Source of the DNA: Atrina japonica
Taxonomy: Eukaryota; Mollusca; Bivalvia; Pterioida; Pinnidae
NCBI GenBank assembly: GCA_030159075.1
Contig: BROG01000348.1
Coordinates: forward strand, 296,001-360,000
DNA length: 64,000 nt
Direction: 5' to 3'
This document shows positions 1 through 14,787 of this stretch, in pieces (the first letter of the stretch is position 1; each line of letters starts with the position of its first letter). The notes under the pieces are model-generated. The model ran no database searches and was not told the origin of the DNA. It was given only the letters and a program-made list of their open reading frames with translations. A program made the translations under genes and the position numbers.

Positions 1-327
1 CTCATAAAGATTGCAACACATGTGACAGAGTGCCTTCGATACTCAACACTATCGATATGTTTATCGTTCTTTGCGTCGTTTTTAATCTTAAGTCTCAATC
101 AAGTCAATCAGTCAGAATATATTTGACAACGATGAATCAATGCTGTGAAATCATTAATTCCGGGTGACATAAATGTTTCAGGGTGACATGAAGAAATGTT
201 TTAGATCACGTGATACTGTTTTGACTAATCAGAAGTAAAGATATATATTAAAGGTATAATAAATACATGTATATCACAGATACCGAGGTAGTAAATCTTC
301 AGGAAGGCCAGGATACAATATGAAAAT

Positions 328-430
328 ATTGAACGAACACATATGTCTGTAAATCCAGATGTGGGATCAGGTGTCATTCATGGAAGAGTAAGCAATCCCT
401 GTTGACCGGCCAAACCCACCGTGCGTTCAC
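328..430 (-). mobile_element. Truncated copy of dispersed RT-tail repeat
   Basis: This is the minus-strand 3' part of a repeat that recurs at least ten times in the window (for example 26100-26330 and 62480-62880). It carries the diagnostic 'gtgggatcaggtgtcat' and 'gaccgg' blocks in reverse orientation. The copy runs directly into the 83-bp tandem array to its right, whose units start from the same block. The class of the parent element is inferred from longer copies that keep a reverse-transcriptase-type coding tail. Confidence 0.7.
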
Positions 431-1073
431 AGTCAAATACTTCAAATGATATGAATAAATAATATATATGAATATATTGTAGTGTTGACCGGTCACACCC
501 CCCCCGTGAGTTCACAGTCAAATAATTCAAATGATATGAATAAAAAATATATATGAATATATTGTAGTGTTGACCGGTCACACACTCCGTGAGTTCACAG
601 TCAAATAATTCAAATGATATAAATAAATAATATATATGAAAATATTGTAGTGTTGACCGGTCACACACTCCGTGAGGTCACAGTCAAATAATTCAAATGA
701 TATAAATAAATAATATATATGAAAATATTGTAGTGTTGACCGGTCACACACTCCGTGAGTTCATAGTCAAATAATTCAAATGATATAAATAAATAATATA
801 ATATATATGAATATATTGTAGTGTTGACCGGTCACACACTCCGTGAGTTCACAGTCAAATAATTCAAATGATATAAATAAATAATATATATGAATATATT
901 GTAGTGTTGACTGGTCACACACTCCGTGAGTTCACAGTCAAATAATTCAAATGATATAAATAAATAATATATATGAATATATTGTAGTGTTGACCGGTCA
1001 CACACTCCATGAGTTCACAGTCAAATAATTCAAATGATATAAATAAATAATATATATGAATATATTGTAGTGT
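395..1073. repeat. 83-bp tandem repeat array, about eight copies
   Basis: The marker 'gtgttgac' recurs at 482, 567, 650, 733, 821, 904 and 987, and 'gtgt' at 1070 ends the array. Spacings are 85, 83, 83, 88, 83, 83 and 83 bp. Each unit has a GC-richer half ('gaccggtcacacactccgtg', then 'agttcacagtcaaat') and an AT-rich half ending in 'atattgtagt'. The GC-richer half is the same sequence found once in each dispersed RT-tail repeat, so the array is an internal expansion of that element. Units differ by few substitutions, which suggests recent amplification. Confidence 0.95.
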
Positions 1074-1290
1074 CTTAAAAGTTGCATCTCGAGTTAGAGC
1101 GCTAGCGTTAAGAGTGGTTAAAAGGCTATACCGTCTCAGACGTTTATGAGTTCCTTATACAATATTTATAGAAGGAAAGACAGACAAATGCTGGATAATG
1201 AAATTTTGGTTGTCATATTTTTTATATTTATTTTCGTCTCATTACGTGATGTTATATAGGTACGGAACAATTCTTTTATCGCGTTCAACA
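1074..1290. other. Short unannotated spacer
   Basis: AT-rich sequence between the 83-bp array and the next dispersed repeat copy. It contains 'gagttagagcgctagcg', which looks like a worn tRNA-like box A region, but no matching box B is clear. I see no supported coding sequence. Confidence 0.4.
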
Positions 1291-1292
1291 TA

Positions 1293-1705
1293 GGAAAATT
1301 TCATATACAGAGGTAAACTACTCACTGACAAATTATTAACACAGTGATATCGGAAATCGCGTTTGATCTCAACATTCCGCAAATTTTACGGTCGGTTTAA
1401 TAGTTTTGTTTGCGATTACTGTATTTCACTAAGTTGCCTGTTCGATAGCGGTTGTTGAGACGTCTGTACCAATTGTGATGAGGATTAGTTCCTCACGTAT
1501 TTCATTTGAATTTAATTGTGGACTCGCAGCGGGTGTGACCGATCAACAGGGGATGCTTACTCCTCCATGACCCTTGACCCCACCTCTTGATTTCCAGGGG
1601 TCCGTGTTTGTCCAATTTTTACAAGATTGTTATCTATATCCTGGACATCCTAGAAATATATAATTCAGTATATCTGAGATCTTTCTTTTTATATCTATAT
1701 CAGAG
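1293..1705 (+). mobile_element. Dispersed RT-tail repeat with decayed coding tail
   Basis: Long copy of the family. Its left part still translates as an approximate coding tail with the blocks FIYRGKLLTDKLL and TFRKFYGRF, but an in-frame stop follows LLTQ. The tail ends just after 'gcggttgttgagacgtctg'. The right part is the non-coding 3' region with the shared 'ggggatgcttactcctccatg', 'ttccag' and 'tcctggacatcc' blocks. The protein fragment resembles C-terminal segments of reverse-transcriptase-domain proteins that I recall from bivalve gene predictions. Whether the parent is Penelope-like or another non-LTR class cannot be decided from this piece. Alternative: a Helitron-like or pearl-type bivalve repeat. 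Confidence 0.75.
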
Positions 1706-3080
1706 AAAATGACTATAGTTTGTTGATCAATATATCATACTTGCATGTCAAAAGAAAAATAAATTAAAAACACAATCTTATCTACATATGGATCTTGTGT
1801 CAGCTGTTCAAGCATTGAACTTTGTCCACGTGACATACCGAGAATGAGATTTGTAACTTGCATATTTAGTCTTGATTAATTGATATCTGAAAGACATACA
1901 AGCTGTCGAAATAGATTGTTTTTGTTAGTATTAAAATGTTCAAATACTCGACGTTTAAGATTCTTACAAATAAAATGTTTTATAACATCCTGGGTTGAAA
2001 AATAATTTTTATAAAGTCGTAATTTGTGAATAGAAACTTAATGTGAATAATGGGCGAGTTAACATTTGAATTCTTTCATGAATGGCAGTAATATCAATCG
2101 TGTGTTAATTTATTCATTCTAGGAAATATATGCATGGAATGTTAACATTATTTTTTTTTTTATCAAAATGCTGGTCTAATCGTGGAATATTATGTTTTAT
2201 CAAAATGACAGCCTGTATGCCTTCAACGTTTAAAGTTTTTTTTTCTATGTTTGTTTTGTATGCGATTTCATTTGATACAAATGTTTGTAGATATCGAAAC
2301 TGACATATCCATTTATAAACAAGTAATGCATCTGAACATCGTATCAAAAATAGCAATAGGATAAAAGCAAACTTACCAATATATTTATTCCACATAAAAT
2401 GAATCGCACCTACTTGATGTGTTGGAGAGTGCGTACATTTTCACAAGTAAAGTACCATACAAACAGTTCATAAAATAGTTATAAACATTCAACTACCGTT
2501 TCTGATTGGCATTCATTTATAATTATCGTTTTATCTCACTTAAGCATCGCAAATATTATTGCCCGATTTGAAACTGGGAGATATATATCAGTATGTTGTG
2601 TACAACCGTACTAATAAAATAAAATTATAAGTATTCCTTGGTGATCTATAAGAAAGAAACATTTCCTTATTTATTTGTAGATAATTCAATGCATGGTTCA
2701 AAAGTTCATGGTTTTTACTGATCAAAATAGATTTCTTGATTAAGGACAGCCTGTTTGCACTCGGGTTGGTTTATTACCAATTTTTGATAGGCGTGTAAGA
2801 TATATATAATGGTCCTTACTAAACTAATTCCTATGTCATACGGTCTCTTTACATCTCGTTTATTGGACGCCATGGGACATACATCTGCCGTTAAAACAAA
2901 ACAAAAACTAATATACGACCCCCGAGCTCGACAAACAAAAAATATGTATTTTGGTGTGATTCTGTCTAGATCCAAATTCGAAACTGTGACCTTTTACATA
3001 AAAAATGTGTTGGTTTTGTTTTTTTTTAAAATTTTCTTGGAAAAAAACTGTAGATTGTTTTCTTTTACGGAGACACCAAA
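1706..3080. other. AT-rich non-coding stretch
   Basis: No gene supported. Open frames here (for example 2114-2395 minus and 2809-3108 plus) have low-complexity composition and no recognised domain. A minus-strand ATG at 2873 is followed by 18 codons and a strong splice-donor-like GTAAGG at 2814-2819. It is treated as a weak first-exon candidate in the findings. Confidence 0.5.
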
Positions 3081-3375
3081 ATTTCTTATTTTGACGCCGA
3101 TATTTTGAGTCCAAGAACTCTATAGTTCATATTGACTGATGATGGTCATAATCAAACTTCTTATTTTGACGCTTTCGAAGTTCGACAACTCTAGCAAATG
3201 TTGACCATTTTTAATATTATCGATTTCCTCAAATAATCTCATAACACAATCCTAATACATGTAAATATATAGTAACATATACTCTCTAATCATTAGAAGG
3301 AAACGGCAAAACCACCTATTTTAAAGCTTTCAAAGTCCGATAACTCTTGCAAATATTAGTCAATGTTGACAATTC
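3081..3375. repeat. Degenerate direct repeats of about 90 bp
   Basis: Three loosely matching blocks share 'cttattttgacgc', a 'gtc/gttcgacaactct' segment and a following 'aatgttgac'. They lie near 3085-3130, 3158-3215 and 3317-3370. They look like an old internally repeated mobile fragment. No coding potential is seen. Confidence 0.5.
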
Positions 3376-4790
3376 ATCATGTGAAAATCCGGAGAAAAAA
3401 ATTATCTAACTGAAACATAAAGTGTGACTGATGACGCCGACACCGACGCAAGACAACACACAAAGCGATGAGCGTCATTCAGCAGGCGTCACAAAACTAC
3501 GATGAAGTATTACAGTATATAATTACACAGAATCAAATTCATAATATGAGTTTACCTTTTATAGACTGTCTGATGGTTGGTCATTCTGCATTCAGTCACT
3601 TTCAACATCACCGGGAACCTGACTACATTTCTTGTGGAGGCGGATTCTGCTATTGAAACTTGATTGTTTGTATGTACCAAACAGTCCTTACATTCCACTG
3701 TGCAATCACGCCAATAAAAAGTCTATATCAGCACGGCCATTTAGTAACACGAAAAAACGTAACGGACTACATTTGATTTTTCCCCTAACAAGTAAAACAC
3801 AAATGTTCTGATAATGTTGAAAACTATTTTTTTCCATCACATTATACTTTTAGCACTAATATTGTTAAATGTCTAAGAAATTGTGGATTTGATCACGAAT
3901 AACATTTTCTACAAACTTCCAACACACAAGAAATACTGGTAGTAAGCTGTCGTATTGCACGTTTTTAAAATATCCAATATTCAGCATCAAACTAGTACGT
4001 CCGCAAAGATAAAATGTTTACACTTTTCCTTGTCCGTCGTCATGTCAAACTGACATACTGACACTAAACTAAAATTAACTGACCTATCATTAACAGGTAA
4101 GTATTAAAAAAATCTGTCCAATACTGCGCACACAGATATTGACTTGGTTTATATACAAAAGCAATCGGTTAAAACAATTTTAAATGAAATGCCTCTTTGC
4201 CTTTTATCTTGTGCAACAAAAAAGCCATGATTTCATACAAAGCGAAGACTTAAACGATTCTGTATCCAGCTTATTTGTACCGTTATGTATCGATCAGGTA
4301 GAGGCCATTAATCAATCTTTACCTGGCTAGGTAAAATACAAATAAATTTAGGAAACTTTTTACTGCAATATATACTTGATACGGCTTAAGGCAAAATTAG
4401 GGATAGCTAGCTAAGTTTCATGAATCGCGTGAATTGAAATACTCCCCACCAACACAGAAGCGATAAGGCACGTCGAACGAAACAAATGATGTTGTGATCT
4501 GAAATTTTTAACTTGATAGCCACGGTATCAAAATAGTTAAATAATGAGTTTTACAATAATTATCTCTCGATAATCAAAACATGTGTTCAGAACGATGTAT
4601 ATTTCTCAAACGATATTGTATTTCTTTTTAATCCATACCAGCTGTTTAACATCTTTTTGAAAGCCAGCAGTGATATATTTACTTATTTCAATTTGGTTTA
4701 TGCGGTTAAATTATTTTAGATGGTGCATATTTAGTATTTCAAATAAACTGTTAATATCGTATTGCATAAATTCATACCATACATATACCT
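3376..4790. other. AT-rich non-coding stretch
   Basis: I see no convincing coding, RNA or mobile-element signature. The short open frame at 3468-3656 plus has no recognisable motif and ends in the same AT-rich background. Confidence 0.5.
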
Positions 4791-4792
4791 AA

Positions 4793-4794
<2 letters not shown>

Positions 4795-4866
<72 letters not shown>
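4795..4866. repeat. (AT)n microsatellite
   Basis: Uninterrupted AT dinucleotide run of about 72 bp. Confidence 0.98.
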
Positions 4867-6196
<1,330 letters not shown>

Positions 6197-6700
6197 CAGA
6201 ATTGCTAACATAAAATCGCATTACAAGATGATTTGATTACTAGAGTGACCGAATCTGCGGTATTATTTCATCAATGACAAGAAGAATCAATAATGGAGAT
6301 GGGAAAATACAAAATATATTATCCGACTGCCCTTTTACAACATTTCTTGATTTCAAGCCTCGCTTGATAAAATCTTCATTCGTCTTATTCTCCGCAGTCA
6401 CAAAGGCGTCGATGAAGAAGATTGGTGCTTCCGATTACATTCAAGCAACATCATTGCAGTTAGTACACTATTATTTTCTTACCCATGCGTGTCTTTTCGT
6501 ACTTAACCTCACAAACGAGTCGAAAATAAAGCAATGCTCTCTTCTTAAAGGTTAATATATCGAAATCGTCATCTCAAAAATAAAACAATCGCCGATAGAA
6601 AAAGAACATGAGAGGTCATTTTAATATATGCATTTAATAGTTGATAATTGTAATGGTTATATGGCGATCTTACTAGCTTGGTTATTTTGCATAACCGTTA
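6197..6700. other. Non-coding stretch
   Basis: It contains a 93-codon plus-strand open frame (6274-6555) without a recognised domain and with background base composition. Not called as a gene. Confidence 0.4.
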
Positions 6701-6702
6701 AC

Positions 6703-7055
6703 CACTTTAGCTCAGTTTGTAGAACACCAGATTACTTTTGTGAACCAGGGGTCCCAGGTTTTATTCCAGACAGAAACAGTGACTTGTCTCTCCGACATTT
6801 CGCGCCCATGCAGAGACCTCGGGTCTTCCTGGGGTGAATATGATATAGGTGCTAGTAGCCTCCAAAAGAATAGTCACTCGTTCAAAACCTCAAATGGAGG
6901 GAGTAATGTAACAGTGGTTACTGTTCCTGCCAGTTTTGACAGTTGGGTTACGCCTTTAGCTCAATTAGTAGAGCACCATATTTATTAACGAGGGTTTTTT
7001 GGTTCGGTTCAAGACAGAGACAATATTTTACCTCTGTATTTTACCTCTGTAACCT
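6703..7055 (+). mobile_element. Pair of tRNA-derived SINE-like units
   Basis: Two tRNA-like heads lie in the same orientation about 250 bp apart. The first has box A-like 'tagctcagtttgtagaacac' near 6709 and box B-like 'ggttttattcc' near 6757, followed by a 'gacagaaacagtgacttgtc' body. The second has 'tagctcaattagtagagcac' near 6957 and 'ggttcggttcaag' near 7001, followed by the related 'gacagagacaat'. Neither folds obviously into a functional tRNA, and both run into SINE-like bodies. They may be a dimeric SINE or two independent insertions. Confidence 0.6.
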
Positions 7056-10000
7056 TTAATATTACCAATGATATACTGGAAGTTAACAAAAGGGAGAAAA
7101 TGCAACATATGGCAAAGGGAATGGTAAAGTGCTGTGTACGTTCTGCCCATAATTAAACATTTTTATGGACATGTTTATGGTATAGGAAAAACGTTACAGA
7201 TTTTGACATGTCCTGTTTGTATATTTGTAGAAGCAGTAATCTGTTTTTGAATTTGCTAGTTAGATGTATTGAATGAGATACTAAGATATCGGGCATTTCA
7301 TGCATGATGTAGCCATAATTGTTTAACATATTTACTTATATTAGATTTGTTTGTCTTCAATTGTTGCTACTCGTTATAAAAATTACGTTCAGCATCGGTC
7401 CTTGTACTCTCAATTAATCTTTGTCAACATCTAAAAAGCAGTCCCAAAACACGTGACCATGTTACAGAATGAATGTAAAAACCATATAAGACAGAATAGG
7501 GATACCTTTTTAAAAATATAGTCTCTATATTTTTAGCTATTTTCAAAACGTTTTTTCACCTCCAAAAGTATTTCATAGAAACGATCGTCTTGAGCATTAT
7601 AACTTTGGTATTATGTTTATAATATTTTTATGTCAAAACTAAGGATATATTGAAAATGAAAATAGCTTAAAAAGAGCACACTCTCGAGTACATTGATATA
7701 TTTTACGGGAATCTTCTAAAATCGAGATGTTGACAGAGATCGATCGAGAGCGCAAGGACCGACAACTCTGTATAGGAGAAAATCGGAGGAAAAGTATTCT
7801 GAAGAGAATACCATAATCGATGTAATATTTTGTAGATGACTTTAGTGCATCAACAAGTCAATTTTACTATATCAACTACCTGTTTATGCATGTATGCTCA
7901 GAACGTTCATTTAAGAACCTTCCGTTGCACTATTTTGTACGCACAACTTACTCGATCGGGCACGGGAGTACGTAATGTAATTATCATTGCTGAAATCATA
8001 AATAGTAATAAAATTAGCCAGACGATCAAAATAAATATTTTGCATCTGTTTTAATGATGACAAAAGATAATAGAATTGTTATCTGTAAGGTCCGATTTTA
8101 TTCACTGATATTTCTCAGGAGGAATTTTGACACGCACATGCGATGAAAACAAGTATATACGTAACGCAAAATACAGGATACAAAAAGGATATTAGATGTT
8201 TGTATTGATACATACATCATTATTGATAGCGATACATCAAAATGTAAGCATATGTCTATCCCTGTGTCATTTTTATTGTTTTTCATTGTGTTTCTATATT
8301 TACTTTCCCATCTGTCGAACCTGCAAATGCAAATGTTTTTCTATTATTCAAACAGATGCAATTCAATGTTTTCTACCATACATATAAACATATAACATAA
8401 TGCTGCATATATCTTGCATTGTTCTATGAATATATGGAACATCTGTACTAACATGTTCGTAATGTATGTATGTGTATACAATAAATGATTACTTTAAAGA
8501 TTCAATTTTGACTGGCTTCATAATACCAAAATCCAATTTCTTACTAATACTGCCTTAGCTATGTTATTAACAGTTTTACTTGCACTTTTATTGCACTTGT
8601 CTGAAAAAAATACGCCTCCATATAAGTTAACAAAAATGTTGGCGGGACCGAAACCAAGAAAGAAAAAAAAACAAAAACAAAAAAATATGTTGTATACATT
8701 GTTTTCATTGAATGCAACACAAACTGACGAGAGTTAAATGCAACCTTACTAAATTGTTAACAGTAGCTAAAGTCGTCATCGCAAGCTACACACTACAAAA
8801 CGTAGTAAAAAAAAAGTTAAAATCAGATTTCAAGTAAGAATGTACATTTCCTGCCAACTGATCCAAGAGACGGTGAGCTCATAATCATGTCAAAGACACT
8901 CGTTCACAGAATTTTGTGAAATAAAATTGTTACTCATATTTTTCATATAAGATGTTTTCATTGATTGAAAAAAAACTATTATTAAATATATTTCTCTTCT
9001 ATTTGCACTCCATATTACGAAGTCTTTCTAAGACGCACTTTGGGATTTACATATATATAAATACAGCCACTTGTCAAATGTTTATACACATTATCTTTTT
9101 TACTGTATATTTCATATAAAACCATATATTTTTCAAAACAAAATATTATGAAGTCATTTCTTCTCGGATTTGAATAGGATTTTTACTGTTAAACAGAGAA
9201 TTCAATACAGTTTTATTACATATTTTTATTTCATGTTACCGGACTAGAAATTAAAACAATCATCAATTTAAAACAGAAAGTTTAATTTGTGTAATGAAAA
9301 TTCCTTTTTTTGTAAGTAAAAAAGTACCTTATTTTACTTTTTGTTTAAATTTTCATATTTTTGAAATTTAAAATTAGAAACTTACATCCAAATAACCAAT
9401 GAAACTTGGAAACATTATCTGTTTTAAAGTGAAGATTCTATTCAAATGCGATAAGAAATGGCTTTACAATATTTCTTTTGAAAAAAATGTGGTTTTATAT
9501 GAAATATATAGTAAAAAATGATAATGTCTACAAACTTTTGGCAAGTGGCCGTACATGAAAAAATAATACTGTATGCCTGGAAATTGTCGCTCCCATTTCA
9601 TATTCGCCATTTTCATCCGTAGTATTAAACAATAAAACGTAGACTCTTTGGTTATTTTTAGTCGCATACGTATAAGTTCTTTTTACTCCGATTTTACTAG
9701 TATCATTTCGCAGATTTGTAACAGTTCATATCTATTTTGATAATTAATGATTACATGTTGCTGATATGTTCCTATAAAATCTATCATCCCAAAACTGTTT
9801 ATGCATGTAGTAATAACCACGGTTTTTGTGCAGCATATGCCAAAACACGGATCAGTGTTCTAGTACAATCAAACAGTACAAAGAAATTCCTCTGAGTTCT
9901 TTCTATTTGTTACATAATATAAAAACTTTGTTGCTAAAACATTGATTATATAAACTGGCACGAGCTGAATAATAATTATCCGAATGTTGCTGAGTTCTAT

Positions 10001-11048
10001 TCCTCAGTAACAAATTTTGCACTAGTCACAAAATTTCGTATTTTCATATTTTTCCCGAACTTATATTAATCAGTAATAGGAAATTATAATGTGAGTAAAT
10101 GGTAGTTAACAGAATTTTTATCACTTTCATAATAACAAAGAATTCTATTTTGAGTTTTTAAGTTTAAAACATGTTTAATGTCCAAAAAATGAAATGGAAT
10201 CGGGATAAAAGTTTAACAACGTTATATAAGCTCTCTCCATACAAAGTATTATAATGTCATGAATGGCGATGTATATACAAGTATAGATGCGTGAAACGAA
10301 AGCATCAAGAGACAGACAAACTATGTTCTAATAGGTTATTGTCTCATTTTTGTTTGCTTGGTCGTCTGCGGGTTTTTTTAAACAAACAATGGCTACTTTT
10401 TGTTCTTTTCTTTACCAATTTTTGTTAATATAAATCTTTTGTTTTATTTACAAAGGTATGAAACACGTTCAAGTAAGTAAATTACATATAATTACTATTG
10501 TATATATTCAAATATACAAATCAAAGACGAAATTAGAACAAGCTGCACATAACGTAAAGTGTATTTGACTTCTTATTATATATACAATCCTTTTGGAACT
10601 TTCTGTTTCGTCCAAAACCATCAATAACTTGTTGAAACATCTTGATAACAGACAAACAAATAGGAATTTTACCACCAGATCAAATAACACAATGTGACGC
10701 ACAAATATATGTTATTTGTTTTACAAAAACACCTACTCTATCACCAAAACCACATGTTTTGTCCACACCCGTCTTACACTCAAAAACTTTTTGAGTGATA
10801 ATTTAGTTGTCTCATTATCTCCATCAAAATCAATTTCTGTTTCGTTAGGCGATGAAAGCCAGCGAAATATTATCCAAATTTAATTTGATTGGAGGGAGAT
10901 TTGTTAATACTAAACAACATAGGAGATTAGTGCAACGAACTTCAGATTAGGTAAATGTTTGGTGAGGGAGAGAAAGAAAGAGATGAGAGAAAGAGCATCA
11001 AACAGATAGACATACTTGTTTTAATACATTGATCGTCAGAATTTTCAT
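7056..11048. other. Long AT-rich non-coding stretch
   Basis: No gene supported across about 4 kb. The only recurrent item is a 40-bp block ('acgatcgtcttgagcat' and following bases) near 7580-7620 that returns at 24170-24215. Open frames at 7836, 8098, 9464 and 10508 are short, unremarkable and lack motifs. Confidence 0.5.
7577..7620. repeat. Dispersed 40-bp repeat, copy 1
   Basis: The block 'gaaacgatcgtcttgagcat' plus 'tataactttggtattatgtt' is nearly identical at 24170-24213. A shorter echo ('acagaaacgatgatcttgag') is at about 22943. It probably belongs to a larger decayed repeat whose limits I cannot set. Confidence 0.7.
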
Positions 11049-11137
11049 TTAACCCTTTCAACCCTACAGACCACAATAGACTAGTCTAAACAATAGAATA
11101 GAGCATACCATTAAGAAATTTAGGGTGAAAGGGTTAA
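11049..11137. mobile_element. 89-bp piggyBac-type MITE, copy 1
   Basis: It begins TTAACCCTTTCAACCC and ends GGGTGAAAGGGTTAA, giving inverted repeats of about 14 bp flanked by TTAA at both ends. TTAA target duplication with CCC/GGG termini is characteristic of piggyBac-family elements. The interior has no coding capacity, so it is non-autonomous. An element of identical length lies at 33553-33641. Confidence 0.8.
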
Positions 11138-13635
11138 GCATTTAACTGCCGGTAATGCAATATACATACATATTTTAATTTTAGGACCCGAAGTTACCAG
11201 GGCCCGAAATCACCAAATTTACTCAATACTCAAGAATTCATTATTTTGACTATACAATCATTTGTAAAACTTTTGGGTTTGAATGATTAGGAAGCATAAA
11301 ATTATTTTTTATCATTTACATATAATTTTTGCGTCACGCTTATGATTTCCCTGTAAAAATGAATAAATACGTTGAGTACATACTTAAACAATATTTAAAT
11401 ATTTCTGAAGTTTTCCTCAAATGAGCAATGATTTTGATCATTATTCACAATCATATGTCATCAGTTTATAAACCTGTCCAGAAACAGAATAAATTTTGTT
11501 TTTTTTTTTGCCTTAAAATCATGAAAAGTTAGTTGAGCTTGAATACTGAATTAAAAAAAACAAAATAATTTAATACGCTCTAATATTGAAAGCGCTCATT
11601 TTAACTCTCGACATCTTTAAGATTTTCACCACCAAAACTTTCTGAAAATTTGAAAAACGTTTTTTAAGACTAAAATTTGCAATTTTTTATCAAAAAAATA
11701 TGTATATATGGCAATTATAACTGCACGATAAACAAAAACACTCCGCATTAACGTTTTTCCACATATGATATTGTGAATGTAAAACGAATGTAAATTGTTT
11801 AATTCAACGCATACCATAGTCATAAAGACAACTCATTCCTAAAAATAGATCTCTAGGTTAGAGTTTATAACTTATGTTATAGCATACTGATATAAGTTGG
11901 AAGGAGTCCATAGAAATAGAAACGAAACGTTTTTTTGTTTTACAATCCATAACTATTTTGTTCAGTATGGATTTACGTAAATGTTTTTCCTTGTAGTAAT
12001 TACGGTTAACCTCGTGACACGTCACAGTTTATTTTTCGGGATGAACACACAATATCGTTAAAGAAAATTATCTGGGAACACTGTAAAAAATGTGCAGATC
12101 TTTATTTACATATTACAAGAAGAAAACAGGTGTACGATATTAGTAATGACATAATAACAATGGATATCTGCAAGTTATTTATAGATATAGCCATGCTTAA
12201 CGTCATTCACATAGATTACATCAGAAGTTTAAAATAGGTACACATATGGCATAAATGAAAATAAATAAAGCCTTGGCCTGTCTTAAAATTGTTGTTATAC
12301 GTGTCTGGTGTAATATGTTTAGATAATACGACAACGTTCCAGAGAAAATAAATGCAATCATTATTTATAATACCAAAGTTAGAATTTTACAAAAGAGGCC
12401 AAAACAAATTTTCAAAACGATCGCTTCTGTCAACAAGATTTCATCAGTTAAGCTCCAATTTGAAAATGGATATTTTCATTAAAAATGGATATTTTCGAAG
12501 GAAAAGTGGTATCATACAAGGCCAAATACTAAATCTAAATGCATTGTCAAATCCGTCTAAACATACCCACTGTAAGAATGAATATCTTAGCTTTGAAAAG
12601 TTTAAAATTTAAATGGTGCTATCTGAGAGAAATATTACTTTGGTATAAAATAATCGACAAGTACCGATCAAGTACAGTGCGTCAAGTACTAGGCTCATAA
12701 GAAAACTAATAAAGGAATAAAAATACTGAAGTAGTATACGCGTATCTTTTTACATCTTATGACAGGACGGTCTAGTGGAACCTCGTCCATCTCGTAAGCG
12801 GAATGTCTCTGGCACGATTTGCAGTGCCATATACCTAAAAGTTGATAATAGGAATGGAGGGTTCCTTTGACAAGCGATCGGCACAACGAAAGAAATCCAT
12901 AGGACTTCGGTTTGGACGCAAAGCTGTGAGGTCATGTGCCACGATAGTCAAACCCACATAAAATGATTCCCGTTTCATTGGCATTAGTTCATAGCACAGA
13001 TACAAATGTCTGAAACTTCACCTATAATTTTTTCATCTTTATATAGGTGCAAACTACAGCACTATCGGCTTCCTGTACGACTATATGAACCTTTAGTATG
13101 GTACCCTCTCGATGTTTATATTGGACAGAACCTATAGGTCATGATACAATTTGGCGGATCGTCACAACCTTGTTACATAAACCTTTGTGTTTGAGCTAAT
13201 GGTATTGTTTCTATGTAGTTTTATGCCAGACCTCTAGTATTGCACGCCATAGTAACATTAATGATATTCAATGTGATATTCGTAATGTCAGATTACTCGA
13301 ATCGAGTAAATTATCTTCAGATATTTCTAAATAAAGCGAGCTTATACAATTAACAAAATAATGTTCAAAAATAAAAAGTACAGGTTCCACATTAAAAAGA
13401 ATATGGAAATCCAGTCAATATACAAATATATACATGTTGAATATAAAGTTAACACGGACCCCCGGGAAATTCATAGACAGTATCAGGTGCCGCAGGTTAA
13501 GCATCACTGTGGACTGTTCCATAACCGCTTTGAAGCTACAGTCAAATCTGAATGAAAATATATCGACATAAACGATCCTACAATTACAGCTCAACAAGTT
13601 CTAACGATTGCAATTAACAAAACACGATAAGTATA
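11138..13635. other. AT-rich non-coding stretch
   Basis: No supported gene. Open frames near 12352-12612 (plus) and 12695-12935 (minus) show no domain and typical background composition. No repeat family that I can match elsewhere in the window. Confidence 0.5.
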
Positions 13636-13862
13636 CTGTAAAGTAGATAAGTAAATTCGGAAATTATCGCGGGACTCTAGTTTCGCGTTAAACGAGTTCT
13701 AGATCTATTCTCGAGTTCATATTTTTCGCGATTTCGAATGCCCATTTCGTCATTCTACTTTTATAGTTTATTACGCGAAAATTGTATTTTCCCGAGCGAA
13801 GGCTCTCGCGTAATTACGTGTAAATAACATTTTCGCGAATAAAAGCGGATTTACAGTAACGA
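13636..13862. mobile_element. CpG-richer MITE with ACTGTAAA termini
   Basis: The left end 'tactgtaaag' and the right end 'atttacagta' form short inverted termini. The interior is rich in TTCGCG/CGCGAA words ('tttcgcgttaaacg', 'attacgcgaaaattg', 'cattttcgcgaataaaagcg'), unlike the surrounding DNA. Length is about 225 bp with no coding capacity. The palindromic CGCGAA content is typical of a hairpin-like MITE. Class is inferred only. Confidence 0.6.

Positions 13863-14787
<925 letters not shown>

Noticed and set aside
10764..10796. Perfect small hairpin ACTCAAAAA/TTTTTGAGT as a terminator
   Set aside because: There is no transcription unit next to it, and such short AT-rich palindromes are expected by chance in 64 kb of eukaryotic DNA.
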